From: Candidatus Woodwardiibium gallinarum
Lineage (GTDB): Bacteria; Bacillota; Clostridia; Oscillospirales; CAG-382
NCBI GenBank assembly: GCA_904419545.1
Contig: CAJFRY010000005.1
Location: forward strand, 23,058 to 87,057
DNA length: 64,000 nucleotides
Direction of reading: 5' to 3'
Under the pieces are notes generated by a model, which was not told where the DNA came from, searched no databases, and saw nothing but the letters and a program-made list of their open reading frames with translations. Position 1 is the stretch's first letter; the number at the start of each line of letters is the position of its first letter. Both the position numbers and the translations under genes were made by a program. Of this stretch, positions 9,940 through 20,200 are shown piece by piece.

Positions 9940-10368
9940 GTGTGCATATATTGGGCAGTCTTCTTTTGTCCATTATGCACCGATGCCGTTAGCGGGCGGC
10001 AGGCATGCAAACCGCAGAAAGCGGGACACATTTTATACACTGTCTTTACAGGCTGCTGTAAACACAACTATATAATTCAAAAGAAAAGCCATTTTCCCCG
10101 CCTTAAACAGACCTTAAATCAAGAGCTTTTGGTACCAGCCCAAAAGCAAAATGCAGCCACGTGTAAAAAATGTGTCCGGAATGGTTTTGTTTATAATTTG
10201 TTCTTCAACACATCCCAATCGAGGAACAAAAAAACCAGCAAAAATTTGCCGATTTTTATTGTGCAATATATACAAATTCGAGGGTTATTTTTTTACGCCT
10301 TGACAAGGGCTACAAAACGGATGTTCTGTTCGCGGGCACCGTATCTCGTCCGTCGTTACGCCTTTCCG

Positions 10369-11367
10369 TCACCCATTCGACGCAATAACCACGAATCCGT
10401 CGCGATTATTCCCGCTCACCGAATATTCGAGTACAGCGGGGACCCAGATCATCGTCTCGGTTCCATCGGATGCGCGCTGAAAATAAGCAGCGAACGAACC
10501 GACCTCACAATCCCAGAGAAGCGGCTCCTCAGGCGTGGCCCGCTCAACGAGATCAAGAAACTCTTCCAGGCACAGGTTATTCTCGTACATATACGCCGCA
10601 GCCGCACGGCCGACATAACGATAATGCCCGTCGGATGGAGAAATACCGGTCACATCAAGCTTATCCTCCGGATAACGCAAAATAAAGCCGTAGCGGTACG
10701 CATTATCCGAAAGCCAGGCATAGCTGCCGTCGCCGATGCTTCCGTCGCTTGAAGGATAAACGGTCAGCGAGAAAGACAGACCTGTATGAAAATCGCTGCC
10801 GCCCGCTTGCGCCGTATGTGTCTTATCATCGGCGCGGTCATAACGATCCCCCGCCTCTTCCGGTGTAAGATAGCCGTGAAGAACCGTCACAGAGCCGCTT
10901 CCGGTCGCCGCGTAGAAATCATCCAGCATTTCGTTGAACGCTTCAATCGCGCGCGCTTCGGCAAGGCCGGAGGTATCGCCGCACTTGTACGAACCGCTTT
11001 TATTCTCAAAGATACTCGCCAACGAAGCAGGATCGGGATGCGTATAATGATACTCATTCGAGACAAGAATCAGATCGCCCGAGGCAACCTGTGCATTCGG
11101 CACTGTCTGCTCAGTAAGCACAGCAAATGGGCCGGACAGCGATTCGCTCTCAGTATCCGACGCATCGCTTCCCACACTCGTCTCATCCGAAGGCGCGGCC
11201 GACAACTGGTCAAGCGGCTCGGAGGGCGCATCTTCTCCCGGCGTGCGGAAAAATACAGCCGCCAGTATCAGAGCGATGACTGTCAAACATGCAACAATCG
11301 CTGCAACGTTCAGATATGTATACCCTGCTTTTTTGATCCTTTCAGACTTCATACTTTCCGCCGCCAT
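10369..11367 (-). CDS. M15-family D-alanyl-D-alanine carboxypeptidase (VanY-like), membrane anchored
   Basis: N-terminal TM; LHGYLTPEEA...SDFHTGLSFSLTVY...WLSDNAYRYGFILRYPEDKLDVTGISPSDGHYRYVGRAAA matches VanY-type catalytic region. Confidence 0.85.
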   Translation of the reverse strand: MAAESMKSERIKKAGYTYLNVAAIVACLTVIALILAAVFFRTPGEDAPSEPLDQLSAAPSDETSVGSDASDTESESLSGPFAVLTEQTVPNAQVASGDLILVSNEYHYTHPDPASLASIFENKSGSYKCGDTSGLAEARAIEAFNEMLDDFYAATGSGSVTVLHGYLTPEEAGDRYDRADDKTHTAQAGGSDFHTGLSFSLTVYPSSDGSIGDGSYAWLSDNAYRYGFILRYPEDKLDVTGISPSDGHYRYVGRAAAAYMYENNLCLEEFLDLVERATPEEPLLWDCEVGSFAAYFQRASDGTETMIWVPAVLEYSVSGNNRDGFVVIASNG

Positions 11368-11460
11368 TCCTTTCCCGCAAGCATTTACGTTTCAACGGCG
11401 CGGGCGGGCAAGAGCAAAGCACTCTTGTCCGCCCCGCCGCAGCGCGGCAATGCCGTGTGA

Positions 11461-14400
11461 TTATTGCTCAGCAAGCTTTTTGAGCTTGTTGTACTTCTCC
11501 TTAGCCTGCACCTCAGCCTCGCCGAACAGGACGTTCGCCCTATCCGGGAACGCAATCTGCAGCGCCGAGTATCTCGTCTCGTTGCGGATGAAGTCCTGAT
11601 ACGAGGCGGTCGGCTCTTTCGAATCGAGCACGAACGGATTCTTTCCTTCCTTGGAAAGTTCAGGATTGAAGCGGAAGGTGTGCCAATAGCCGCAGGCAAC
11701 CGCCGCCTTCTCTTCAAGCTGGCTCGTGCCGAGGCCTTTCTTGATACCGTGGTGGATACACGGCGCATAGCCGATAACCAAGGACGGACCCTTATAGCGC
11801 TCAGCCTCGTTCAGCGCCTTGATGCACTGGTTGTAATCCGCGCCCATCGCGACCTGCGCTACATAAATATAGCCGTAAGACATTGCGATAGCTGCAAGAT
11901 CCTTCTTCTTCTGCGATTTGCCGGCCGCAGCGAACTGCGCAACCGCACCGGTATTGGTGGACTTGGAGGACTGGCCGCCGGTGTTGGAATAAACCTCGGT
12001 GTCGAAGACAAAGATGTTGATGTCCTCGCCCGTTGCCAACGCGTGATCCAGACCGCCGAAGCCGATATCATAAGCCCAGCCGTCGCCGCCGAAGATCCAG
12101 ATCGACTTCTTGACAAACAGATCCTTCATTGCCAGCGCTTTCTTATACAGCGCATCGAGCTCGCAGCCGCAGGAGCCGCACTCCTTAACCGCCTGCTCCA
12201 GGGCCGCAATCAGCGCCTTGGAGGCAGCCTTAGAGCCTTCGGCATCATCCATCGACGCCAACCATTGCTTGGCCGGTTCGCTGACAAGCGCATAGTCGCT
12301 GTCAGCAAGCGTTTTAATGATCTCCGCAAGCTTTTCTCTTCTCTGACGCATCGCGATTGCCATACCAAGGCCGTACTCGGCATTGTCCTCAAACAGCGAG
12401 TTTGCCCAGGCGGGGCCGTTGCCCTCTTTATTCACGGTGTACGGCATCGACGGCGCCGAACCGCCCCAGATGGACGAGCAGCCGGTCGCATTCGCGATGA
12501 ACATGCGATCGCCGAAAAGCTGGGTGATCAGCTTTGCATACGGTGTTTCTCCGCAGCCGGAGCAAGCGCCGGAGAACTCGAACAACGGCTGTTTGAACTG
12601 GCTGCCTTTAACCGTCTCCGGCTTGAACTTGGCAAGCACCGCAGGATCGTCGGCAAATTTATAGCTGGCTTCAAAGTATTTCTGCTGCTCAAGCTGGGTG
12701 TCGAACGGCTTCATCACCAGCGCCTTTTCGCCCTTCTTGCCCGGGCAGACCTGCGCGCAGGAGCCGCAGCCGAGACAGTCGAGCGGCGAAACGGTGACGC
12801 CGAACTGATAGCCGGGCATGCCGGTCATCGGCAGAAGCTTCATACCGGGGTACGCTTTCGCGTCCTCGTCGGTCATCGCCGCCGGACGGATGGTCGCGTG
12901 CGGACAGACAAGCGAGCAGAAATTGCACTGAATGCAGTTTTCGGGATGCCACTCGGGAATATCCACAGCCACGCCGCGCTTTTCATAAGCAGCCGTGCCC
13001 TGCGGGAATGTGCCGTCAGCCGCGTCAACGAACGCAGAGACAGGCAGCTTATCGCCCTGCTGCGCATTGACGGGAATCATGATATTTTTGACGAAATCGA
13101 CGACCTCCTTGCGGCCCGTAATCTCCGCATCGCCCGGATTGGCGTCGACCGCATCGGCCCAAGAAGCAGGCACATCAACCTTATGCACGGCCGAAACGCC
13201 TTCGTCAATGGCCGCGTAGTTCATATCCACGATGGCCTGACCTTTTTTGAAGAAGCTCTTATACGCCGCTTCCTTCATATATTTGATAGCGTCGTCAATC
13301 GGAATGATATTGGCCAGCTTGAAGAACGCACTCTGCAGCACGGTGTTCGTTCTGCCGCCAAGTCCAAGGCGGCGCGCAATGCTGACCGCATCAACGATAT
13401 AGAAGTTTGCCTTCTTACGGGCGAGGTCGCGTTTGACCTTTGCAGGCAGTCTCTCCTCCAGCTCCTCTGCGGACCACTGGCAGTTCAGCAGGAAGGTGCC
13501 GCCCTCGATAATATCCTCCGTAATATCATAGCGATATATATAGGAAGGATTGTGGCAGGCCACAAAGTTGGCGTGCGACACGTAATAGGTCGAACGGATG
13601 GGCTTGTCGCCGAAGCGGAGATGCGAGATCGTGATACCGCCCGACTTTTTGGAATCATAGGCAAAATACGCCTGAATATATTTGTCGGTATGATCGCCGA
13701 TAATTTTGATCGAGTTTTTATTGGCACCGACCGTACCGTCGGAGCCGAGGCCCCAGAACTTGCAGGAAACTGTCCCCTCAGGGGTCATGCTGGGCGCCGG
13801 TTCGAGCGGAAGCGACAGTCCGGTGACGTCGTCCTCGATACCGACTGTAAAGCCGTTGACCGGCTTGTCCGCGTCGAGATTCTTATACACGGCGATGATG
13901 CAGGAAGGCGTGGTGTCCTTCGAGCCGAGTCCGTAACGGCCGCCAACAATAAGTGCGTTTTCAAACGCAGTGCCGCGGACGGCGTCAACCACATCGAGAT
14001 AGAGCGGCTCACCGAGCGCACCGGGTTCCTTCGTCCTGTCCAGAACCGCAATCCTTTTGACCGTGGCAGGAAGCGCCTTAAGCAGGCGGTCGGCCGCAAA
14101 AGGTCTGTACAGTCTCACCTTGACAAGGCCGAGCTTTTCGCCGCGGGCGTTGAGGTAATCGATCGTTTCTTCGATCGTATCGCAAACCGAGCCCATCGCA
14201 ATGATGACCTTCTCAGCATCGGGCGCACCGTAGTAATTGAAGAGCTTATAATCAGTGCCGCACTTCTCATTGACCTTTGCCATATATTCTTCGACGATAG
14301 CAGGCACAGCATCGTAATACTTGTTGCACGCTTCTCTCGCCTGGAAGAAAATGTCGGGGTTCTGTGCCGTGCCGCGCAGGACGGGATGCTCCGGATTGAG

Positions 14401-15027
14401 CGCGTTGTTGCGGAACGCTTCAATGGCGTCCCAATCGACCATTTCGGCAAGGTCGGCGTAGTCCCATGCCTCAACCTTCTGCACCTCATGCGACGTGCGG
14501 AAGCCGTCGAAGAAATGCAGGAAGGGCACACGGCTCTTGATGGCGGACATATGTGCGACCGCACCGAGATCCATAACCTCCTGCACGTTGCCGGCGCAAA
14601 GCATCGCAAAACCGGTCTGACGGCAAGCCATAACGTCAGAGTGATCGCCGAAAATGTTGAGCGCATGCGAAGCAACGCAGCGCGCGGAAACGTGGATAAC
14701 GCCGGGCAGGAGTTCACCGGCAATCTTATACATATTCGGAATCATCAGCAGCAGCCCCTGCGAGGCGGTGTACGTCGTCGTCAGGGCGCCGGCAGCAAGC
14801 GAGCCATGCACGGTACCGGCAGCGCCGGCCTCAGACTGCATCTCAATCACCCTGACCGTCTGACCGAATATATTCTTCCTGCCGTCTGCAGCCCACTTGT
14901 CCGTGACCTCGGCCATCACCGACGACGGCGTGATCGGATAGATGCCGGCCACCTCCGTAAACGCATAAGAAACATGCGCTGCGGCGGTATTGCCGTCCAT
15001 CGATATCTTTTTTCTTGCCATTACCAT
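11461..15027 (-). CDS. nifJ: Pyruvate:ferredoxin (flavodoxin) oxidoreductase
   Basis: About 1190 aa; AAAHVSYAFTEVAGIYPITPSSVMAE; two 4Fe-4S motifs (CIQCNFCSLVCPH, CLGCGSCAQVCPG); TPP domain FGGDGWAYDIGFGGLDHALATGEDINIFVFDTEVYSNTGGQ. Exact start among three nearby ATGs uncertain. Confidence 0.97.
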   Translation of the reverse strand: MVMARKKISMDGNTAAAHVSYAFTEVAGIYPITPSSVMAEVTDKWAADGRKNIFGQTVRVIEMQSEAGAAGTVHGSLAAGALTTTYTASQGLLLMIPNMYKIAGELLPGVIHVSARCVASHALNIFGDHSDVMACRQTGFAMLCAGNVQEVMDLGAVAHMSAIKSRVPFLHFFDGFRTSHEVQKVEAWDYADLAEMVDWDAIEAFRNNALNPEHPVLRGTAQNPDIFFQAREACNKYYDAVPAIVEEYMAKVNEKCGTDYKLFNYYGAPDAEKVIIAMGSVCDTIEETIDYLNARGEKLGLVKVRLYRPFAADRLLKALPATVKRIAVLDRTKEPGALGEPLYLDVVDAVRGTAFENALIVGGRYGLGSKDTTPSCIIAVYKNLDADKPVNGFTVGIEDDVTGLSLPLEPAPSMTPEGTVSCKFWGLGSDGTVGANKNSIKIIGDHTDKYIQAYFAYDSKKSGGITISHLRFGDKPIRSTYYVSHANFVACHNPSYIYRYDITEDIIEGGTFLLNCQWSAEELEERLPAKVKRDLARKKANFYIVDAVSIARRLGLGGRTNTVLQSAFFKLANIIPIDDAIKYMKEAAYKSFFKKGQAIVDMNYAAIDEGVSAVHKVDVPASWADAVDANPGDAEITGRKEVVDFVKNIMIPVNAQQGDKLPVSAFVDAADGTFPQGTAAYEKRGVAVDIPEWHPENCIQCNFCSLVCPHATIRPAAMTDEDAKAYPGMKLLPMTGMPGYQFGVTVSPLDCLGCGSCAQVCPGKKGEKALVMKPFDTQLEQQKYFEASYKFADDPAVLAKFKPETVKGSQFKQPLFEFSGACSGCGETPYAKLITQLFGDRMFIANATGCSSIWGGSAPSMPYTVNKEGNGPAWANSLFEDNAEYGLGMAIAMRQRREKLAEIIKTLADSDYALVSEPAKQWLASMDDAEGSKAASKALIAALEQAVKECGSCGCELDALYKKALAMKDLFVKKSIWIFGGDGWAYDIGFGGLDHALATGEDINIFVFDTEVYSNTGGQSSKSTNTGAVAQFAAAGKSQKKKDLAAIAMSYGYIYVAQVAMGADYNQCIKALNEAERYKGPSLVIGYAPCIHHGIKKGLGTSQLEEKAAVACGYWHTFRFNPELSKEGKNPFVLDSKEPTASYQDFIRNETRYSALQIAFPDRANVLFGEAEVQAKEKYNKLKKLAEQ

Positions 15028-15139
15028 GACCATTCCTTTCTTTGCATATAAAAGAACATCCATACAAAAAACGAAGACGCCGCAGTAGGAACATCCGCAT
15101 TTGCCGCGGCCGGACTGCTCCGTTTTATCGTATCAACTT

Positions 15140-15168
15140 ATCATACCACTTTTTTTCGCTCCTGTAAA
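15140..15168 (-). promoter_or_regulatory. Candidate promoter for nifJ
   Basis: Minus strand TTTACA (15168-15163), N17, TATGAT (15145-15140). Confidence 0.5.
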
Positions 15169-15328
15169 GATGTTTCGCAACTTTTTTTCGTTTTTTCCTC
15201 TCTTTTTTACACCCGGCTTTGCACTTGGCTCCGAAACAGCCACGCATAGCGGGGGGGGAAGCAACGGGAAAGAATCAAAACAACATCTTTTCACAACCCG
15301 AAAGCAGGATTTAGTTTACATTTACGTC

Positions 15329-15357
15329 TTGAAAAAAAAGCGCCGGTATGCTATCAT
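15329..15357 (+). promoter_or_regulatory. Candidate promoter for yifB
   Basis: TTGAAA (15329-15334), N17, TATCAT (15352-15357). Confidence 0.5.
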
Positions 15358-15543
15358 AAGAGTGGATTGGAATTCGGGCAGTCATCTCCGTCAGCAAAGC
15401 GAAGGAAAAGGCCTCCGCACACGGCGCGGGGACACGGTTCCCATACTGCCTATTCCCACCTCTTCCTTCCCGCGGTCTTTCCCTCCTTCGGGATCGAAGC
15501 ACTGCACGGAGTTCAAACACCGAGAACTGCGAGGGTACGCGTT

Positions 15544-17073
15544 ATGATCAAGGTCATCAGCACCATGGCGCTCAACGGCATCGACGGCATCCCCGTCGTC
15601 GTAGAGTCATCATGCATCGGCTCACCCAGCCCGAGGCTGGACATCATCGGACTTCCCGATGCAGCCGTAAAAGAAGCGGCCGGCCGTGTACGTGCGGCTG
15701 CGCGTTCATCCGGTCTGCCGCTGCACAACGGCGTTCTCACCGTCAACCTCGCGCCCGCCGATGTGCGCAAGGAGGGTTCGTCCTTCGATTTGCCGATTCT
15801 GCTTTCGCTTATCAACACCGACGCCTCCGAGCGCATCGACTACAACGGCAAGTGCTTCGCGGGCGAGCTGTCGCTCACAGGCGAGGTCAGGCACATCAAC
15901 GGCGCGCTGCCGATGGCCATTTCAGCGCGCGATCTTGGCTATAAGCAGATTTATCTGCCCGAAGCCGACGCCGCCGAAGCGTCCGCCGCGCAGGGGATCG
16001 ATGTGTTCCCCGTGCGGGACGTACTTTCCCTGTACAACCATCTGACCGGCGGCAAGCAGCTCGAACCCGTTCCCTTTTCCGCAGACCGGCTGCGCGCGGA
16101 GACTTCCGTACACGCGCTGGATTTTGCGGACATCAAAGGGCAGGACGCCGCCAAAACCGCACTGGAGATCGCAGCGGCCGGCGGTCACAACGTATTGATG
16201 ATCGGCCCGCCCGGCTCGGGCAAGAGCATGCTCGCCTCACGGCTGCCGTCCATACTGCCGCCGATGACCATCGAAGAAGCCATCGAAACAACCAAAATCC
16301 ATTCCGTAGCTGGTATTCTGCCGCCCGGCGTGTCGCTGGTTTCGGAGCGGCCCTTCCGTTCGCCGCATCACACGCTGTCCTGCGCAAGCATGGCCGGCGG
16401 CGGCAAAAATCCGCGGCCGGGCGAGATTTCGCTGGCGCACAACGGCGTTTTGTTCCTTGATGAACTGCCCGAGTTTGACCGCTCGGTCAGCGAGGTGCTG
16501 CGTCAGCCGCTGGAAGAACGCGTCGTACACATCACCCGCGTAAGCGGAACGGTCACTTACCCCTGCTCGTTCATCCTCGTCTGTGCGATGAACCCCTGCA
16601 AGTGCGGCTATTACGGACATGCCTCCAAGCCCTGCACCTGCACGCCGAAAGCCCGTCTGGCCTATACGACAAAAATCTCGGGACCGCTGCTGGACCGCAT
16701 TGACATCCACGTCGAGGTTCCGGCGCTGGACTACGGCGAGTTATCCCGCACAGAGCCGGCTGAACCGAGCGCGGAAATCCGCCGGCGCGTGATTGCCGCT
16801 CGGGAATACGCCGCCGAACGAACGGACGGCGCGGTCACCTGCAACGGGCTGATGACGCCTTCGGACATCCGCCGCTTCTGCCGTATGGACGAATCCGGCG
16901 GGAAGCTGATGCAGACCGCCTATGACAAGTTCGCGCTTTCCGCACGCGCTTATGACCGCATCCTCAAGGTCGCACGCACAGCAGCGGATTTTGACAAGAG
17001 CGAAATCATCCGCAAGGAACATATCGGACTTGCACTGCAATTGCGGAGTATGAATAAAAAATACTGGCAATGA
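15544..17073 (+). CDS. yifB: YifB/ComM-family Mg-chelatase-like AAA+ ATPase
   Basis: MIKVISTMALNGIDGIPVVVESSCIGSPSPRLDIIGLPDAAVKEAAGRVRAA; Walker A GPPGSGKSMLASRLPSILPP; LFLDELPEF. ATG at 15544 chosen over the upstream ORF-track start. Confidence 0.95.
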   Translation: MIKVISTMALNGIDGIPVVVESSCIGSPSPRLDIIGLPDAAVKEAAGRVRAAARSSGLPLHNGVLTVNLAPADVRKEGSSFDLPILLSLINTDASERIDYNGKCFAGELSLTGEVRHINGALPMAISARDLGYKQIYLPEADAAEASAAQGIDVFPVRDVLSLYNHLTGGKQLEPVPFSADRLRAETSVHALDFADIKGQDAAKTALEIAAAGGHNVLMIGPPGSGKSMLASRLPSILPPMTIEEAIETTKIHSVAGILPPGVSLVSERPFRSPHHTLSCASMAGGGKNPRPGEISLAHNGVLFLDELPEFDRSVSEVLRQPLEERVVHITRVSGTVTYPCSFILVCAMNPCKCGYYGHASKPCTCTPKARLAYTTKISGPLLDRIDIHVEVPALDYGELSRTEPAEPSAEIRRRVIAAREYAAERTDGAVTCNGLMTPSDIRRFCRMDESGGKLMQTAYDKFALSARAYDRILKVARTAADFDKSEIIRKEHIGLALQLRSMNKKYWQ

Positions 17074-17124
17074 CCTGACAGTTAACATAAAAACGCAAAA
17101 TAATCTCCAATTCACCGAATGCGA

Positions 17125-17207
17125 TGTGGATAACCCGGTGGAAAATGTGCATAAGTCGCGTGATTCCGTCCTCCGCATTGTGGATAAGTCGGTGGATATG
17201 TGGACAA
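17125..17207 (+). promoter_or_regulatory. Cluster of four DnaA-box-like nonamers
   Basis: TGTGGATAA at 17125-17133 and 17179-17187 (exact complements of TTATCCACA); TGTGCATAA 17146-17154 and TGTGGACAA 17199-17207 (one mismatch each); all same orientation. Confidence 0.7.
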
Positions 17208-17261
17208 GTCGCCGTCCGGCTGGGGTTATGTCAACGCGGCGGCACAGAATAGGAGCACACG

Positions 17262-18035
17262 ATGGATTACGAGGGCAAATATTTTCCGGACGAAGACGAC
17301 GGCCGGCAGTCGAAAACCGGCAAGACCGTCAAAAAGATTTTCAAATATCTGATATACGGCATCTCGTTTCTCGTATATGCGATTCTGATTTATCGTATAA
17401 TTGCAACATCGGACCTCGATCTGGTCGAGCAGATGATCTTCACGAGCGAAACACGGGCCGAAGCTGAGCGGCTGGGCGATGATTTTGATTTGTACTACGT
17501 CTTTCCGGAGACATTTATGAACAATGACGCGACGATCCAGATTAAAAACTGCTATTATGCGGCGGCGCAGGGCGAATACGAGCTGGGCATCCGATACAGC
17601 AGCGAAATAACCGGCGACAATATGGAAACAGAGCTGCTCTACACCCTCACCGACAGCAGAGACAACGAATATCCGCTGGTCAACCGTGTGCGCGACACGA
17701 AGGATAAATACGTGTTCGAGCGGCTTTGTTTTAGCAACGTAGCGTTTGATTTGTCGGAAAATGTGACCAACCGCGGCGAAGACTTTTCACAGGAATATTC
17801 CCGCCTGTATGAGGAAGGATTGGCTCTGGCCGTTTCAGACGCAGATGCCGAGGATTTTGCCGAGGACTATGCAGATTCGGCAACGGAGGGCACCGTTTAC
17901 ACCCTGCGCATCTACCGCCCGGGGACCGAAGCACCGATTTTCAGCACCGAGGTATACAGCAATAACTTTTACATTTCCGAAGAAAAATACGATTCGCCGG
18001 ACAGCAAATATCTGAAAGGAGCTGCAGCGCAATGA
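17262..18035 (+). CDS. Hypothetical membrane-anchored protein (single N-terminal TM)
   Basis: 257 aa ORF; basic N-terminus then hydrophobic IFKYLIYGISFLVYAILIYRII; ATGA overlap with the next gene. Confidence 0.75.
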   Translation: MDYEGKYFPDEDDGRQSKTGKTVKKIFKYLIYGISFLVYAILIYRIIATSDLDLVEQMIFTSETRAEAERLGDDFDLYYVFPETFMNNDATIQIKNCYYAAAQGEYELGIRYSSEITGDNMETELLYTLTDSRDNEYPLVNRVRDTKDKYVFERLCFSNVAFDLSENVTNRGEDFSQEYSRLYEEGLALAVSDADAEDFAEDYADSATEGTVYTLRIYRPGTEAPIFSTEVYSNNFYISEEKYDSPDSKYLKGAAAQ

Positions 18036-18922
18036 CCATTTACCAGAAGCTGTTGTACGTGTCCACGTCCTTCGCCGTAGCGCTGTCGGTCTCGATGGCA
18101 AACTATGTTTTTTACGACGAGCGCCTGCCTGACACGCCGCAGGTGGAGGGCTTCTATACCGATATGCAAACGCAGAACGACAAGCTGCTCAAGCACTTCT
18201 TCCCCTACGAGATCATTGACTACGACCTCGAAGTGCCGGATAATATGTCTTACACGCAGGCCGAGTTCCAGAAATTCAAGGGCACCTATCTCGAAAGGGA
18301 ATCGGTCGCTGCGGACGAATCCTACCTTGAACGCATCGCCTTCTGCGGCGACTCGCTGACCTATCATATGGGAATGAGCGGCAACCGGCTGGAAAACTAC
18401 GACGTGCTGGCATACGGCGGTCTGAGCGTGAGCGACTATGCGACTTACACGCAGAAGCCGGTATATAACCAGTCGAACGTTTCGGGAAAGACTACGATTG
18501 CGTGGCTGAGCGAGCTGAAGCCGGAGATCGTATACCTGTTCCTCGGCGCCAACGGGATGTCCATTTTCGACGTCAACGTACATATCAATCTGTACAAAAC
18601 GCTGCTGAGCAAAATCAAAGCCGCAACGCCGGGCTCGGAGATCGTGCTGATATCCGCATCGCCATGGGGCAAAAACGCTAACCCGACGTACACTTCCAAG
18701 GATATCAAGGAGCTGAACGCGCGCATCGACCAGTTCAATATGCTGCTTCTGGAACTGGCAAAGGACAACGGCTGCTATTTTATGAACGTGGCGGAATCGA
18801 TGACCGATGAAGAAGGATATCTGCTCAGTTCGTATGACGGCGGCGACGGACTGCACTGGTCGATGGCCGGCCGGAGCAATTATGTGGAATACGTTCTGGA
18901 GCACCCGATTCCCGGTTATTAA
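18032..18922 (+). CDS. SGNH/GDSL-hydrolase-like secreted protein
   Basis: FCGDSLTYHMG block I; YLFLGANGM; C-terminal DGGDGLHWSMAGRSNYVEYV block; N-terminal hydrophobic segment. Confidence 0.8.
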   Translation: MTIYQKLLYVSTSFAVALSVSMANYVFYDERLPDTPQVEGFYTDMQTQNDKLLKHFFPYEIIDYDLEVPDNMSYTQAEFQKFKGTYLERESVAADESYLERIAFCGDSLTYHMGMSGNRLENYDVLAYGGLSVSDYATYTQKPVYNQSNVSGKTTIAWLSELKPEIVYLFLGANGMSIFDVNVHINLYKTLLSKIKAATPGSEIVLISASPWGKNANPTYTSKDIKELNARIDQFNMLLLELAKDNGCYFMNVAESMTDEEGYLLSSYDGGDGLHWSMAGRSNYVEYVLEHPIPGY

Positions 18923-19217
18923 AGCGCTGTATAACCGTATTCCGAGCGGCGCTTCGTTATCCGAACTGCTCTGCGAGTGCTCTAAATACCCCAATCTCCG
19001 GTTATAGTTATAAACCCGAAGTTGTCCGACGCTTTACTTCCCGATGAATTCATAATACGCTGGGGATGCTTTCAAAACGCGTCCCGGTATAGTTTTACCC
19101 AAAATGCCGCAGCTTGGCATACAGCAGTAAAGCATTCCGATTCACGGAGTCATTCATCCAAACGCGGCGTTCACAAGCACCGCAGCGAAATCCGTACGAC
19201 GAAAGGAGAAACGGTTT

Positions 19218-20165
19218 ATGAAAGACGGCATCACACGCATCCAGCGGCGCAGTGCCCTGCTGCCCGTACTGGCAATCCTGTCACTTCTTATGACGGGTGC
19301 TTCCATTTTCTGCATCATTTTTCCCTACATAAAAAAATTTGACGATATGCTTTTTTATGCCTTCCTCGCAGTAGGCGGTATCGGGCTTTTATACTTTTCA
19401 TATATGTTTGCAAGCTCGGTTTACCGCATCTTTATCCCGCAGAATGCATTGCTGATCGACGAGAACGGCTTTTGCGATTATACAGTCTGCCAAGCGGGAA
19501 CGGGCTTCGTTCCGTGGTCGAACGTCGACAGTATCAAGGTTTTCGGCCCGGAGGATGAGCCGCTGCTCGGCATCACGCTCAAATCGATCGACCGGCTCGA
19601 GGAGATCCCCGACAAACGGGTGTACAAGGAATTATCCGACAATATGAAAACCGGTGTGCCCGAGATCATCATCAAGCAATCGGACGTCAAAATGCCGCTG
19701 CGGCAGTTGGAACGCGTGATGAAGCGTGCCGCCGGGCTGGCCGACGCCCCGTCTGCGCCGAAAACAGACGACGCGACCCGAGAACTGCCGTTAAAGGACA
19801 TCGTCCCAACCTTGAAGCAGGAAGCCGCCGAAGCGGAAAGCGCAGAAAAAGCAGATGATTTCGAGGCGCTCGCCGACCTGTTCGCCCGCAAGGAGGAGCG
19901 GCCCAAGCCGGCGGAAACGATTCCGTCACAGCCCGAGCCTTCGGAGCCGGCTTCACCGCGATCCGAACCGTCCGCAAAGCCGTCAGACAAAACCGAGAAA
20001 TCCATCGACGAGCTGCTCGAAGAACTGGCTGCCACGCTCAAAGCACCATCCGGCGACACGGACAAGTCCGCCGGAACCGGCTACGGCAAAAAATTAGAAG
20101 CGCTGCTCGAAGAGCTGAAAGCCGATGCACCGTCCAAGGATGCGGATACAAAAAAAGATCAATAA
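19218..20165 (+). CDS. Membrane protein with STM3941/PH-like domain and low-complexity acidic tail
   Basis: Two TM segments, then ALLIDENGFCDYTVCQAGTGFVPWSNVDSIKVFG...; E/P/S-rich C-terminus. ATG preceded by aaaggagaaacggttt. Confidence 0.65.
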   Translation: MKDGITRIQRRSALLPVLAILSLLMTGASIFCIIFPYIKKFDDMLFYAFLAVGGIGLLYFSYMFASSVYRIFIPQNALLIDENGFCDYTVCQAGTGFVPWSNVDSIKVFGPEDEPLLGITLKSIDRLEEIPDKRVYKELSDNMKTGVPEIIIKQSDVKMPLRQLERVMKRAAGLADAPSAPKTDDATRELPLKDIVPTLKQEAAEAESAEKADDFEALADLFARKEERPKPAETIPSQPEPSEPASPRSEPSAKPSDKTEKSIDELLEELAATLKAPSGDTDKSAGTGYGKKLEALLEELKADAPSKDADTKKDQ

Positions 20166-20200
20166 AGCCCGTCCTGCGGGCTTGATAATGGAGTTTGCAT

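Noticed and set aside
9919-10752. 277-aa plus-strand ORF in the gap between the ABC operon and the VanY-like gene
   Set aside because: Mixed AT-rich intergenic sequence plus antisense of the VanY gene; no coding signature.
11464-15051. 1195-aa plus-strand ORF as a real protein
   Set aside because: Exactly antisense to nifJ, low-complexity Arg/Leu-rich composition with no recognisable domain; treated as a shadow ORF (listed only as a low-interest curiosity).
17125-17207. Chromosomal origin of replication
   Set aside because: DnaA boxes are present, but dnaA, dnaN, rpmH and an AT-rich unwinding region are absent nearby; a titration or regulatory cluster fits better.
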